This document shows positions 44,478-53,527 of a DNA stretch of 60,998 bases, in pieces; within the stretch, counting starts at the first letter, position 1; every line of letters starts with the position of its first letter. The translations under genes were made by a program, and so were the position numbers. The stretch spans positions 1 through 60,998 of the forward strand of contig CANGGG010000008.1 in assembly GCA_947453415.1 (NCBI GenBank). Reading direction: 5' to 3'. The notes below the pieces were generated by a model, which saw only the letters and a list, made by a program, of their open reading frames with translations, was not told where the DNA came from and searched no databases. The stretch comes from Bacteroidota bacterium (GTDB lineage: Bacteria > Bacteroidota > Bacteroidia > UKL13-3).

Positions 44478-44485
44478 TACTTTTG
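44478..44485 (+). promoter_or_regulatory. Promoter -7 element of the CoA-transferase gene
   Basis: TACTTTTG, an exact TAnnTTTG, 30 bases before the ATG at 44516. Confidence 0.6.
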
Positions 44486-44515
44486 TAATTGTAAATTTAA
44501 TAAAATAATAATTTT

Positions 44516-45790
44516 ATGAGAAAATACGTAAGTGCTGAAGAAGCTGTTTCAATCATTCAATCAGGCGATAGAGTGTTTTTACATGGAAGTGCTGCTACAC
44601 CCATTTTTTTAATAAATAAATTACTAGAAAGATATAAGGAATTAAGAGAAGTAGAATTAGTAAGTATTAGTACATTTGGTGATATTGATTTTGGAAATGT
44701 AAAGTATAAAGATAGTTTTTATATCAATTCACTTTTTGTTTCTTCAAATACACGAGAGGCTGTAAATAGTTCTCAAGGTGATTATATTCCAATTTTTTTA
44801 AGTGAAATTCCAATTTTATTTAGAGAGAAATATTTACCTTTAGATGTTGCCATTATTCATGTTTCACCGCCTGATATTCATGGTTTTTGTTCACTTGGAA
44901 CTTCAGTAGATGTGGCAAAAGCTGCGGTAGAAACTGCTCAAATTATTATAGCTCAAGTAAATCCCAATATGCCTCGTGTGCATGGTGCTGGCTTTGTTCA
45001 TGAAAGCAAAATAAATAAAATGGTTTGGGTTGATGATGAATTACCTGAGGTAAATTACAGTAAAAGTATTTCTCCTGCAGTTGAAAAAATAGGTGAAATT
45101 ATAGCTGGTTTGGTAGAAGACGGTGCAACTTTACAATTAGGAATTGGTGGAATTCCAGATGCAGTGTTACGTAAATTATCCAATCATAAAAATTTGGGAA
45201 TTCATACTGAAATGTTTTCTGATGGCGTGCTTCCTTTAATTGAAAGTGGTGTGATCAATAACAGTATGAAAAAAATTATTAAAGGCAGAATTGTAACTGG
45301 ATTTATGGTAGGAACCAAAAAATTATATGACTTTGCTAACGATAATCAACTAATTAGTGCATTGGATATTTCGTGGGTAAATGATACAGCAAATATTCGT
45401 CAAAATCCGAAAGCTACTTGTATCAATAGTGCCATAGAAATTGATATAACGGGTCAAGTTTGCGCTGATTCAATGGGAACTTACCAATATTCGGGAATTG
45501 GTGGTCAAATGGATTTTATAAGAGGAGCGTCATTATCGGCAGGAGGGAAGCCAATTATTGCTTTGCCTTCTACTACATCAAAAGGATTATCTCGTATAGT
45601 ATCAAGTTTACAACCTGGTGCTGGTGTAGTAACCACACGCGGACATATACATTGGGTGGTTACAGAATATGGTGCAATAAATTTGTTTGGAAAAAATTTA
45701 CAACAACGCGCTTTTGAATTAATTAAATTAGCTCATCCTGACCATAGAGAAGAATTAGAAAAAGCATATTACCAAAGATTTTGTTCGTAA
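44516..45790 (+). CDS. Acetyl-CoA hydrolase/transferase family protein (4-hydroxybutyrate CoA-transferase-like)
   Basis: Class I CoA-transferase-type fold in a single 424-residue chain. The N-terminus MRKYVSAEEAVSIIQSGDRVFLHGSAATP and IHVSPPDIHGFCSLGTSVD are typical. The catalytic glutamate is in the GIHTEMFSDG motif, and GIGGQMDFIRGASLSAGGKPIIALPS follows. It would move CoA between acetate and another acid, perhaps 4-hydroxybutyrate or succinate. The substrate is not readable here. It is followed by lpdA, which has its own promoter. Confidence 0.9.
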   Translation: MRKYVSAEEAVSIIQSGDRVFLHGSAATPIFLINKLLERYKELREVELVSISTFGDIDFGNVKYKDSFYINSLFVSSNTREAVNSSQGDYIPIFLSEIPILFREKYLPLDVAIIHVSPPDIHGFCSLGTSVDVAKAAVETAQIIIAQVNPNMPRVHGAGFVHESKINKMVWVDDELPEVNYSKSISPAVEKIGEIIAGLVEDGATLQLGIGGIPDAVLRKLSNHKNLGIHTEMFSDGVLPLIESGVINNSMKKIIKGRIVTGFMVGTKKLYDFANDNQLISALDISWVNDTANIRQNPKATCINSAIEIDITGQVCADSMGTYQYSGIGGQMDFIRGASLSAGGKPIIALPSTTSKGLSRIVSSLQPGAGVVTTRGHIHWVVTEYGAINLFGKNLQQRAFELIKLAHPDHREELEKAYYQRFCS

Positions 45791-45837
45791 AACAAAATTT
45801 CTTTGACATGCAATTCAAACTTTAAGCAAATATTCCT

Positions 45838-45845
45838 TTTATTTG
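45838..45845 (+). promoter_or_regulatory. Candidate -7 element of lpdA
   Basis: TTTATTTG, one mismatch from TAnnTTTG, with a possible -33 TTTG at 45812-45815 (22 bases apart). The same element is found before the rhodopsin gene. The ATG is 27 bases downstream. Confidence 0.5.
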
Positions 45846-45872
45846 CAGCAAATAACAAAACAAAAATTAATA

Positions 45873-47261
45873 ATGAGTTACGATTTAGTAGTAATAGGTA
45901 GTGGTCCTGGAGGATATGTAGCTGCCATCAGAGCAAGTCAGTTAGGTTTAAAAACTGCAATTATAGAAAAAGCTGAAATGGGTGGTGTTTGTTTAAATTG
46001 GGGTTGTATTCCAACTAAAGCTTTGCTTAAATCGGCTCAAGTTTTTGAATATATTAAGCATGCTGCCGATTATGGAATTAATGTTCAAGGTGCTGAACAC
46101 GATTTTGGTGCAGTGGTAAAACGTAGCCGTGGTGTTGCCGATAACATGAGCAAAGGCATTGCATTTTTAATGAAAAAAAATAAAATTGAAATTATTGCTG
46201 GACACGGAAAATTATTAGCTGCAGGTAAATTAGAAGTTACTGATGCTACTGGTGCTAAAAAAACAGTGGAATCAAAACATATCATTTTGGCAACAGGCGC
46301 ACGCAGCCGTGAATTACCAAATATAAAAATTGACAATAAAAAAGTATTGGGTTACCGCGATGCAATGGTATTGCCTACGCAACCAAAAACCATGTTGGTA
46401 ATGGGAAGTGGTGCTATTGGATGTGAGTTTGCCTATTTTTATAATAGCATGGGTACTAAAGTTACCATTGTAGAATTTTTACCAACTATATTACCTGTTG
46501 AAGATGAAGATTCAAGCAAAGAAGTAACCAAAGCATTTAAAAAATCAGGCATTGAAATTTTAACTTCTGCCTCGGTAGAAAAAGTAGATGCAAGTGGTGA
46601 AGGGTGCAAAGTAACTATTAAAACAGCGGAAGGTATGAAGGAAATGCAAGTAGATGTAGTGCTTTCAGCTGTTGGAATTCAAACTAATTTAGAAAATTTA
46701 GGTTTAGAAACTTTAGGTGTTAAAACCGATAAAGGTAAAGTTTTGGTAGATGATTATTACCAAACCAATGTTAAAGGTGTTTATGCCATTGGCGATATTG
46801 TCAAAGGTCAAGCTTTGGCGCATGTAGCAAGTGCTGAAGGTATTATTTGTGTAGAAAAAATTGCAGGGCATCATCCTGAACCTTTAAACTATAATAATAT
46901 TCCTGGCTGTACTTATAGTTCGCCAGAAGTAGCCTCAGTTGGATATACTGAAAAAGCTGCTAAAGAAGCTGGTTACGAATTAAAAATTGGAAAATTCCCT
47001 TTCAGCGCAAGTGGTAAAGCAAGTGCTGGTGGCGTAAAAGAGGGTTTTGTAAAAGTTATTTTTGATGCTAAATATGGTGAGTTTTTAGGTGCTCACATGG
47101 TTGGTGCTAATGTAACTGAAATGATTGCTGAAGTAGTGGTAGCGCGTAAGTTAGAAACTACTGGAATGGAAATTATTAAATCGGTTCATCCACATCCAAC
47201 CATGAGCGAAGCCATTATGGAAGCTGCCGCTCAAGCTTATGGTGAGTGTATTCATTTGTAG
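45873..47261 (+). CDS. lpdA: Dihydrolipoyl dehydrogenase
   Basis: E3 component of 2-oxoacid dehydrogenases and the glycine cleavage system; it reoxidises lipoamide with NAD. The FAD motif is VVIGSGPGGYVAAIRASQLG, the redox disulfide is in GGVCLNWGCIPTKALLK, and the C-terminal catalytic HPHPTMSEA box is present. The ATG at 45873 (MSYDLVVIG) is the natural start. The frame runs back to a TTG in the promoter. No E1 or E2 gene is next to it. Confidence 0.97.
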   Translation: MSYDLVVIGSGPGGYVAAIRASQLGLKTAIIEKAEMGGVCLNWGCIPTKALLKSAQVFEYIKHAADYGINVQGAEHDFGAVVKRSRGVADNMSKGIAFLMKKNKIEIIAGHGKLLAAGKLEVTDATGAKKTVESKHIILATGARSRELPNIKIDNKKVLGYRDAMVLPTQPKTMLVMGSGAIGCEFAYFYNSMGTKVTIVEFLPTILPVEDEDSSKEVTKAFKKSGIEILTSASVEKVDASGEGCKVTIKTAEGMKEMQVDVVLSAVGIQTNLENLGLETLGVKTDKGKVLVDDYYQTNVKGVYAIGDIVKGQALAHVASAEGIICVEKIAGHHPEPLNYNNIPGCTYSSPEVASVGYTEKAAKEAGYELKIGKFPFSASGKASAGGVKEGFVKVIFDAKYGEFLGAHMVGANVTEMIAEVVVARKLETTGMEIIKSVHPHPTMSEAIMEAAAQAYGECIHL

Positions 47262-47392
47262 GAAGTTTTAAGTTATAAGTTTTAAGTGTTAAGTTTGTCC
47301 ATGGTTGGTGTCCTCACCAATCACTAAAAACAGATTGTTAGTGCCAATAGTCATTGGTAAACAAATAGGACGAAGAAATAAAAAATAATACA

Positions 47393-47419
47393 AAAAAGGC
47401 TTCGATTGAAGCCTTTTTT
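47393..47419 (+). terminator. Intrinsic terminator between lpdA and kdsB
   Basis: AAAAAAGGCTTC pairs with GAAGCCTTTTTT, 18 bases before the kdsB ATG, so it sits just ahead of the next gene. Confidence 0.75.
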
Positions 47420-47436
47420 GTATTAAATATATAAAA

Positions 47437-48183
47437 ATGATGATAGTAGGAATTATTCCAGCAAGGTACGAAAGTTCACGTTTTCCAGGAAAACCATTGA
47501 TCAATATTGATGGTAAAACCATGATTCAGCGTGTGTATGAGCAAGCAAGTAAAGCCAATTCTTTGACTCACGTTATTGTGGCAACCGATGATGAAAGAAT
47601 TTATAAGCATGTAGAAAGTTTTGGTGGCAAAGCAGTTTATACAAAAAAAGACCATCCAAGCGGAACCGATAGAAGTTTTGAAGCACTTAAAAATGCTGGA
47701 TTTGATGCGCAATATATCATCAATATTCAGGGCGATGAACCTTTTATTGACCCAAGTCAAATAGAATTATTAGCAGCTTTGTGCGATGGAAAAACAGAGT
47801 TAGCTACTTTAATGATAAAAGTAGATAATCAAGAAGTTTTATTTGACAAAGGTGAAGTAAAAATTACTTTAAATAACCAAAACGAAGCACTGTATTTTAG
47901 TCGCATGGTTATTCCATATATCAAAGGAGTTCCTCAATCTGACTGGCATTTACACCACAATTATTACCGCCATGTAGGCATGTATGCTTACCGCAATGAT
48001 ATTTTGGAAGCTGTTTGTAAACTATCTCCTTCCAGTTTAGAAATTGCTGAATCATTAGAACAATTACGTTGGTTGGAAAATGGTTTTAAAATAAAATGTG
48101 CCATAACTGAACACGATAGTCATTGCATTGACACTCCTGAAGATGTAGAGAAAGTTTTGCGTTTGATCGGGAATGGACGATAG
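47437..48183 (+). CDS. kdsB: 3-deoxy-manno-octulosonate cytidylyltransferase
   Basis: Activates KDO with CTP to CMP-KDO for the LPS inner core. The nucleotide-binding start is IPARYESSRFPGKPL, followed by HVIVATDDERIYKH, HPSGTDR and NIQGDEPFI. Length of 248 residues is normal. It is the only KDO-pathway gene in the window. Confidence 0.96.
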   Translation: MMIVGIIPARYESSRFPGKPLINIDGKTMIQRVYEQASKANSLTHVIVATDDERIYKHVESFGGKAVYTKKDHPSGTDRSFEALKNAGFDAQYIINIQGDEPFIDPSQIELLAALCDGKTELATLMIKVDNQEVLFDKGEVKITLNNQNEALYFSRMVIPYIKGVPQSDWHLHHNYYRHVGMYAYRNDILEAVCKLSPSSLEIAESLEQLRWLENGFKIKCAITEHDSHCIDTPEDVEKVLRLIGNGR

Positions 48184-48253
48184 ACGATGGACGATAGTTA
48201 ATAGACCACAGACAATTGTAATGGCCGATAGATAATTATCAATAACTTTGCAT

Positions 48254-48295
48254 AAAAAAAGCCATGAATTTTAATTTAATTCATGGCTTTTTTTT
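48254..48295. terminator. Bidirectional terminator between kdsB and tonB
   Basis: AAAAAGCCATGAATT pairs with AATTCATGGCTTTTT with A and T runs on both flanks. It separates two convergent genes. Confidence 0.8.
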
Positions 48296-48309
48296 ATACA
48301 AATAATATT

Positions 48310-49146
48310 TTATTCAAAGGTAAAACTCACCGTCATGGTGCCATATTGTTCTTCTGGTCCATCTGCTTTTGGTGAAAATTTAGTTGATAATGCAGCATTC
48401 TTTGCTTCACGTAATTTATCGGCATTCAAAGTGGTAGTTCCCCTTGCGCCCGGCTCTGCTTTTATTACATTTCCGGCTCTATCCACAGTAATATTTACAA
48501 CCACAATTCCAACATCTTTAGAGTTAGCAGAAATGTTTGGCTTTTTAGCAACTCTTCTACCTGTTAAGCTATATTTTACTCCACCACCATCAGGTCCAGA
48601 ACCAGTTCCAGTTCCTTCATTTCCAGTTCCAGTTCCTCCAATTACACCATCAGGTTTCCCATCAGGATTTCCTTCATTTCCCGGTTCAGCTCCACTTCCA
48701 TGTCCACCGTCATCGCCTGAATTTGATTTCTTTCTAAATAATGAATGCACATCGGCTTTTCTAGGAAGTACTATTTCATCTTTTGGTCTTTCAATGGGTG
48801 GTGTAATAATTGGTTTTGCCACTTTTTTATCATCTGCTTTTTTGGCTATAACATTTACTTCATCTGTGCTTTGGCTTAATTCCTCAGGAGCAGGTTCACT
48901 TTTTATTTCAGTATATGTTTCGTTAGGTTGTGGGTTTTCAACAGGAGTTTCGCTAGGTCCGCCCATATTTTCTTCCCCTAAAATCATGGAAGTTCCGCCA
49001 TCGGCCCAAGGTGGATTAGGAGGTGTAAGCACAAAAAAGTAGAGTAATAAAAATATAATACCATGAATAAAAACAGTCCCAGCTAGCCCAAACCAATTGT
49101 GATGATTGTTTTCATGTTGTAAATAGTATGCTTGATTCTGTTGCAT
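48310..49146 (-). CDS. TonB-like energy transducer protein
   Basis: N-terminal cytoplasmic tail, then one membrane helix (FIHGIIFLLLYFFVLTP, about residues 27-43), a long Pro/Glu/Gly-rich periplasmic linker (GGTGTGNEGTGTGSGPDG), and a C-terminal TonB-like domain (about 195-278, VVNITVDRAGNVIKAEPG). It would pass proton-motive energy to an outer-membrane receptor. The exbB/exbD genes and a receptor are not adjacent. The long plus-strand ORF across it is a composition shadow. Confidence 0.8.
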   Translation of the reverse strand: MQQNQAYYLQHENNHHNWFGLAGTVFIHGIIFLLLYFFVLTPPNPPWADGGTSMILGEENMGGPSETPVENPQPNETYTEIKSEPAPEELSQSTDEVNVIAKKADDKKVAKPIITPPIERPKDEIVLPRKADVHSLFRKKSNSGDDGGHGSGAEPGNEGNPDGKPDGVIGGTGTGNEGTGTGSGPDGGGVKYSLTGRRVAKKPNISANSKDVGIVVVNITVDRAGNVIKAEPGARGTTTLNADKLREAKNAALSTKFSPKADGPEEQYGTMTVSFTFE

Positions 49147-49285
49147 ATGTTAATATTTATAAATATAAAGATTGAATTTTTCTTTACTAACAAATGTATT
49201 AACGAAAAAGGTTTGTTTTTTATTTATTAGTAAACAATTTTATTAAATGTGTATGCTAATAAGAACTATTATTTGAAACCGGATT

Positions 49286-50710
49286 TTATTTTCCCCTGCC
49301 TTGAATAATGATAAGCGCGGTGTAAATGAGAATTCTAAAATCAATGGCAATGGAACGATTCTCAATGTAAAGAATGTCAAATTGAAGGCGTTCAACCATT
49401 TGTTCTATATTTTCGGCATAACCGTATTTTACCATTCCCCAACTTGAAATTCCTGGTTTTACACGTTGTAAATGTTTGTAATGCGGTGCTATTTTTACTA
49501 TTTGGTCTATAAAAAATTTCCTTTCAGGTCTTGGTCCTACCAAGCTCATTTCACCTATCAAAACATTGTAAAATTGAGGAATTTCATCCAATCTATATTT
49601 ACGAATAAAAACACCAAAAGGTGTGCGTCTTGCATCGGTTGTACTTGAAAGTGCAGGACCTTCTTGTTCTGCATTATTATACATGCTTCTAAACTTTAAT
49701 ATATGAAAAGGTTTGCCTTTATAACCAATTCTTATTTGCTTAAATAAAATAGTACCAGGACTGCTCATTTTTACACCAATAGCCACTAATATAAAAATAG
49801 GGGAGAGGATGAATAAAACTAAAACTGAAATGCCAATATCCATTCCTCGTTTTATAAATTTTTGCCACTGTGGCATTACATCTTGATTAATTTCAATGAG
49901 TGCAGTTCCAACTACGTTTTCTAGTTTTACAGAACCGCTACGCATGTCGTAAGTATCAGGAATAATGCGTAACACCACGTTTTCATCTTCTAATAAATCA
50001 GTAATAAAATTAAGTTCTTTGTGGTTATTGCTTTCTACGCCAATGATTATTTCTTCAATTTCCAGTTCTGAAATTAATTTCGATAAATCTTTATAATAGC
50101 CTAAAAATGGCAAGCTATTCAATAGTTTATGATCGTCAATAATACTTTCGTCAATGCCAACATAACCTTTAATTAAAAATCCTTGTGCGTTTGTTTTTTC
50201 ATTCAACTCCTTAACTAAAGCAAATGTTTTTTCATTATTTCCAATCACAAGTGTATTGAAACCAAGAATTTTTTTCCTGAGTTTTTTGATGATATATGAT
50301 GCGAAAATTAATCGTTCTGTAATTGTTAATGAAAAATGAAGTATAAATAATACAAAAGTAGTCGTGTAATAAACTTGATAATTTACCACCGCATCGTCTA
50401 ATAATAAGGCAAAAAATAAAAGTATTACACCTAAGATTGCAATGCTGAATGTTTTTGAAACTTCTTTTAAACGTGATTTACGCCAAACGTCTTTGTAATT
50501 TCCTGCTAAAAAATAAAGAAATACCCAAAACAATGGCACATAAAGCAATCCTAAATAAAAGTTTTTATCTAAAACCACATTCATTTTTCCATATAATGCA
50601 GTTTCTATAAACAGTTTTCTGTAGGCAAAAAACATAGACCATGCTATTGCAGCTGCCAAAGCATCTAACAAAACTAGGATTACTAAATATATTTTTCTAC
50701 TACTTTTCAA
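49286..50710 (-). CDS. Undecaprenyl-phosphate sugar phosphotransferase (exopolysaccharide type)
   Basis: Polyprenyl glycosylphosphotransferase that starts a surface or exopolysaccharide by moving a sugar phosphate onto undecaprenyl phosphate. The N-terminal half has four or five membrane segments and a Rossmann-like domain. The C-terminal catalytic region starts KRGMDIGISVLVLFILSPIF and contains FKQIRIGYKGKPFHILKFRSM and the RRTPFGVFIRKYRLDEIPQ, GEMSLVGPRPE signatures. The gene overlaps the lipoprotein stop as ATGA. Confidence 0.93.
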   Translation of the reverse strand: MKSSRKIYLVILVLLDALAAAIAWSMFFAYRKLFIETALYGKMNVVLDKNFYLGLLYVPLFWVFLYFLAGNYKDVWRKSRLKEVSKTFSIAILGVILLFFALLLDDAVVNYQVYYTTTFVLFILHFSLTITERLIFASYIIKKLRKKILGFNTLVIGNNEKTFALVKELNEKTNAQGFLIKGYVGIDESIIDDHKLLNSLPFLGYYKDLSKLISELEIEEIIIGVESNNHKELNFITDLLEDENVVLRIIPDTYDMRSGSVKLENVVGTALIEINQDVMPQWQKFIKRGMDIGISVLVLFILSPIFILVAIGVKMSSPGTILFKQIRIGYKGKPFHILKFRSMYNNAEQEGPALSSTTDARRTPFGVFIRKYRLDEIPQFYNVLIGEMSLVGPRPERKFFIDQIVKIAPHYKHLQRVKPGISSWGMVKYGYAENIEQMVERLQFDILYIENRSIAIDFRILIYTALIIIQGRGK

Positions 50711-51594
50711 AAATGTACTAATTTTATATTGTCAAGAAATAAATGGGTATTATCTATTAATGGTTCTCCACTTTTTTGCACTTCAAAATATATTTGAAAT
50801 TTTGTTCCAGTGCCATTTTTAGCAATTTCAGTTCCTATATCTAAGGCCAAATCCAAGTATAATTTTCTCCACTTTCCATTGGTTGAATTTGCTAAGTAAA
50901 CCGATGTACCTTTAGACTCTTTTCCATTATTATAAATTGGATTGATACCAATAGAAAAAGCGCCATTACATTTATAATCTACTTCTAAATAAATAGGAAT
51001 ATTATTAGCAGGTAAATTACTTAATTCTTTAGAAACATAAAATAATTGATAAGTAGAATCTGCCAATATAAATTTTGCACTATTATTATTTATTTTCCAT
51101 GCATCTAAGTCGTTTACCTTAGCAATACTATCACCGTTTTTAGGATTATTAATGGAAAAAAAACTAGAATTTCCATCAAAATCTTGTATCAATGGAAACT
51201 TACAATTTGGCAAATAAGAAACCGTTGGAGAAATGGTATCACTACCCAAATCATTTAAAGGTAATATGGTGTCATAATCAGTAAAAATTGGATATAATAA
51301 ACGTTGGTCATCTTGTCCACTACGTTTAACGCCTGCCCTTAATTTAATATTATGCTTGTCTTTTTCAGTTATTGGAATATAAGTTGGCAAACCAAATGAG
51401 CCTTTAAATTCATTGTTTTGAAATAGCCATACATCTACAATGTCTTCACTTGTATCACCTTGAGTTAATAAATTGGTATTTAATTTAAATTCTTTCACGT
51501 AAATATATGAAGGAATGGTTGATTTTTCAACGGTACAAGCCATTGCCAAAAGCAACAACAATAATAGAAAATGATGTTTTTGAAACTTAAACAT
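50707..51594 (-). CDS. Hypothetical lipoprotein
   Basis: A lipoprotein signal with a run of leucines (HHFLLLLLLLAMAC, Cys20). The mature part is about 275 residues with a beta-sandwich-like second half (YLEVDYKCNGAFSIGINPIYNNG and GTKFQIYFEVQ) that could bind sugar. I do not recognise a named family. It is directly upstream of the sugar phosphotransferase and translationally coupled to it by an ATGA overlap, so a role with that polysaccharide system is likely. Confidence 0.75.
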   Translation of the reverse strand: MFKFQKHHFLLLLLLLAMACTVEKSTIPSYIYVKEFKLNTNLLTQGDTSEDIVDVWLFQNNEFKGSFGLPTYIPITEKDKHNIKLRAGVKRSGQDDQRLLYPIFTDYDTILPLNDLGSDTISPTVSYLPNCKFPLIQDFDGNSSFFSINNPKNGDSIAKVNDLDAWKINNNSAKFILADSTYQLFYVSKELSNLPANNIPIYLEVDYKCNGAFSIGINPIYNNGKESKGTSVYLANSTNGKWRKLYLDLALDIGTEIAKNGTGTKFQIYFEVQKSGEPLIDNTHLFLDNIKLVHF

Positions 51595-51601
51595 ATATGG
51601 G

Positions 51602-51609
51602 CAAATGTA
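51602..51609 (-). promoter_or_regulatory. Promoter -7 element of the lipoprotein/phosphotransferase pair
   Basis: TACATTTG on the minus strand, an exact TAnnTTTG, with only 7 bases between it and the ATG at 51594, as at trmD and trhO. Confidence 0.6.
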
Positions 51610-51697
51610 CTATAAAACCTTAAAAAGCCTAAAGTGAAAAGCTAATAATTAATATCATTGTCAAATGTTTATACTAATAAGTTGCTTAAAACCCTAA

Positions 51698-52633
51698 CTA
51701 ACGCTTATGTTTTTGTAAATCTGCTATAATTCTATGAGCTACTTCTATGGCTTGATAATTATCGTAATAGGTGCGTAATCGCAATGATTGGTGCGTTATA
51801 TTTTGTGCAAAATGTTCCAACTCACGTTTAATCATTTCATTGGTGTTTTTACCAGAATTCCTTAAAATTTGTTCTTCTTGTGCTTCATTTATTTCATCGC
51901 TCGAATTAAGTAATGAAATTCTGAAATTTGTTAAATCAAATCCGTAAGTTTTATTTTTCTGGAAAAATCTGATTTTATTTCGTTGTTCCGATTTAAAACT
52001 TCCCCCCACCATATTATATACACAACCATTGTCAAATTCTAAACGAACATTTATAAAATCAACAGTGTCACTGTGCATGCAAGCAGCAGTTGTTCTAACT
52101 TTTAAAACATTAGCTTTTACTATATTCAAAACTAATTCTAATTCATTTAACAATAAATCAAAAACTAAATCTTCGGGTGAAAGATTAATTACATGTTGGT
52201 CAAATTTTGAAGACTCAATATATAATGGATTATTTAAAAGTTTTTTTAGTAATTGAAAATTAGGGTGAAATCTTTCGTACCTACTCACATGTAATTGAAT
52301 ATTCGCTTCGTAAGCAAGGTTTGCTAATTCTTTGGCTTCATCTAAGTTTTCGCTCAGTACTTTATCTACAAAAACGTGTCTGCAACTTTCAATGGCTTTT
52401 AGTGCATATTTATAATGTGTACCAACAGGTGAAAGTATATCAATGGCTTGTGTATTTGCTAGTAAATCAGCATAGGAGTCAAATTTTTTCAGACCAAAAG
52501 TATTGCTAATGTATTCGCTACTTTGCTCATCATGGTCGTAAAAACCAACCAATCTAAAGTCTTTTATTTCTAAAATCTTTTCAATATGTTTTTTACTAAG
52601 TTCGTTAGCTCCTGCTATGCCAATTTGAATCAT
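51698..52633 (-). CDS. Gfo/Idh/MocA family oxidoreductase
   Basis: NAD(P)-dependent sugar or polyol dehydrogenase family. The Rossmann start is MIQIGIAGANELSKKHIEKI, and ILSPVGTHYKYALKAIE and the lysine in HVFVDKVLSEN (usually EKP) match the family. The EKP motif is altered, with Asp-Lys-Val in place of Glu-Lys-Pro; the lysine is kept. The C-terminal half has the expected beta-sheet dimer domain. The substrate is unknown. It is the upstream neighbour of the lipoprotein pair. Confidence 0.82.
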   Translation of the reverse strand: MIQIGIAGANELSKKHIEKILEIKDFRLVGFYDHDEQSSEYISNTFGLKKFDSYADLLANTQAIDILSPVGTHYKYALKAIESCRHVFVDKVLSENLDEAKELANLAYEANIQLHVSRYERFHPNFQLLKKLLNNPLYIESSKFDQHVINLSPEDLVFDLLLNELELVLNIVKANVLKVRTTAACMHSDTVDFINVRLEFDNGCVYNMVGGSFKSEQRNKIRFFQKNKTYGFDLTNFRISLLNSSDEINEAQEEQILRNSGKNTNEMIKRELEHFAQNITHQSLRLRTYYDNYQAIEVAHRIIADLQKHKR

Positions 52634-52678
52634 TGTTTAACTGATTAAGTTTGATAGTTTGATTATTTAAATCAAAAA

Positions 52679-52686
52679 CAAAACTA
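52679..52686 (-). promoter_or_regulatory. Promoter -7 element of the MocA-type gene
   Basis: TAGTTTTG on the minus strand, an exact TAnnTTTG, 45 bases before the ATG at 52633. Confidence 0.5.
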
Positions 52687-52882
52687 AGGGCAAATGGCAT
52701 TCATATTTTTTTTTGCGGCTTCAAACTGTAAACAGCGACATTGTTTTAAACCTCTAAATTGAACACTTTATGCAAATTAGGCTATTTGTGTATAGTACTT
52801 TGAAATGTTCACACCCTAAATGTTTTTATTTTAAAATTAGTAAATGCCATTATCAATTGCTTCCTTATTTTGCAAAGCAATA

Positions 52883-53527
52883 ATGGAAGATACTTATAAA
52901 GATAGAGGCGCCCGAAAGCGATTAATACAAGAACTGCGAACCAAAGGAATTGTGGATGAAAAGGTATTAACAGCCATGTTGAAAATTCCACGCCATTTCT
53001 TTATTCAATCTGAATTTAGATCACATGCTTACCAAGACAAAGCTTTTAAAATAGATGCAGGTCAAACCATTAGTCAGCCTTATACTGTAGCATATCAAAC
53101 GCAACTTCTACAAATAGAACCAGGCGATAAAGTATTAGAAGTTGGAACCGGTTCCGCTTATCAATCAATTATTTTATTAGAATTGGGAGTAAATTTATTT
53201 ACCATTGAAAGACAAGAAGAGCTGTTTAAGAAAGCACATGCACGCATTTCAAAATTTGGATACAAAGCAACTTGCATTTTGGGTGATGGCAGCAAAGGTT
53301 ATATTGAAGCGGCTCCTTACGATAAAATTATTGTAACTGCTGGTGCGCCAGTTTTGCCTGATTCATTAATCAATCAATTGAAAGTGGGTGGAATATTAAT
53401 TATTCCCATTGGAGATAGTAAAATTCAAAAAATGCACAGCATTGTTAAAACATCGGCAACCACTTTTGAAGAAATAACTTTAGAAAATTTCAAATTTGTA
53501 CCTTTAATAGGTGAACAAGCTTGGTAG
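52883..53527 (+). CDS. pcm: Protein-L-isoaspartate O-methyltransferase
   Basis: Repairs isoaspartate in aged proteins, using S-adenosylmethionine. Motif I is VLEVGTGSAYQSIILLELG, with PRHFFIQSEFRSHAYQDKAFKI upstream and GDGSKGYIEAAPYDKIIVTAG after it. The ATG at 52883 (MEDTYKDRGARKRLIQEL) gives 214 residues, as usual. The frame runs back to 52844, but that would include its promoter region TTATTTTG. Confidence 0.95.
   Translation: MEDTYKDRGARKRLIQELRTKGIVDEKVLTAMLKIPRHFFIQSEFRSHAYQDKAFKIDAGQTISQPYTVAYQTQLLQIEPGDKVLEVGTGSAYQSIILLELGVNLFTIERQEELFKKAHARISKFGYKATCILGDGSKGYIEAAPYDKIIVTAGAPVLPDSLINQLKVGGILIIPIGDSKIQKMHSIVKTSATTFEEITLENFKFVPLIGEQAW

Noticed and set aside
48335-49042. Long plus-strand ORF of 235 residues rich in Pro, Ser and Phe
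   Set aside because: It lies wholly inside the tonB-like gene on the other strand, and its amino acid mix is what an antisense frame of a Gly/Pro/Glu-rich linker gives; no start or homology signal of its own.
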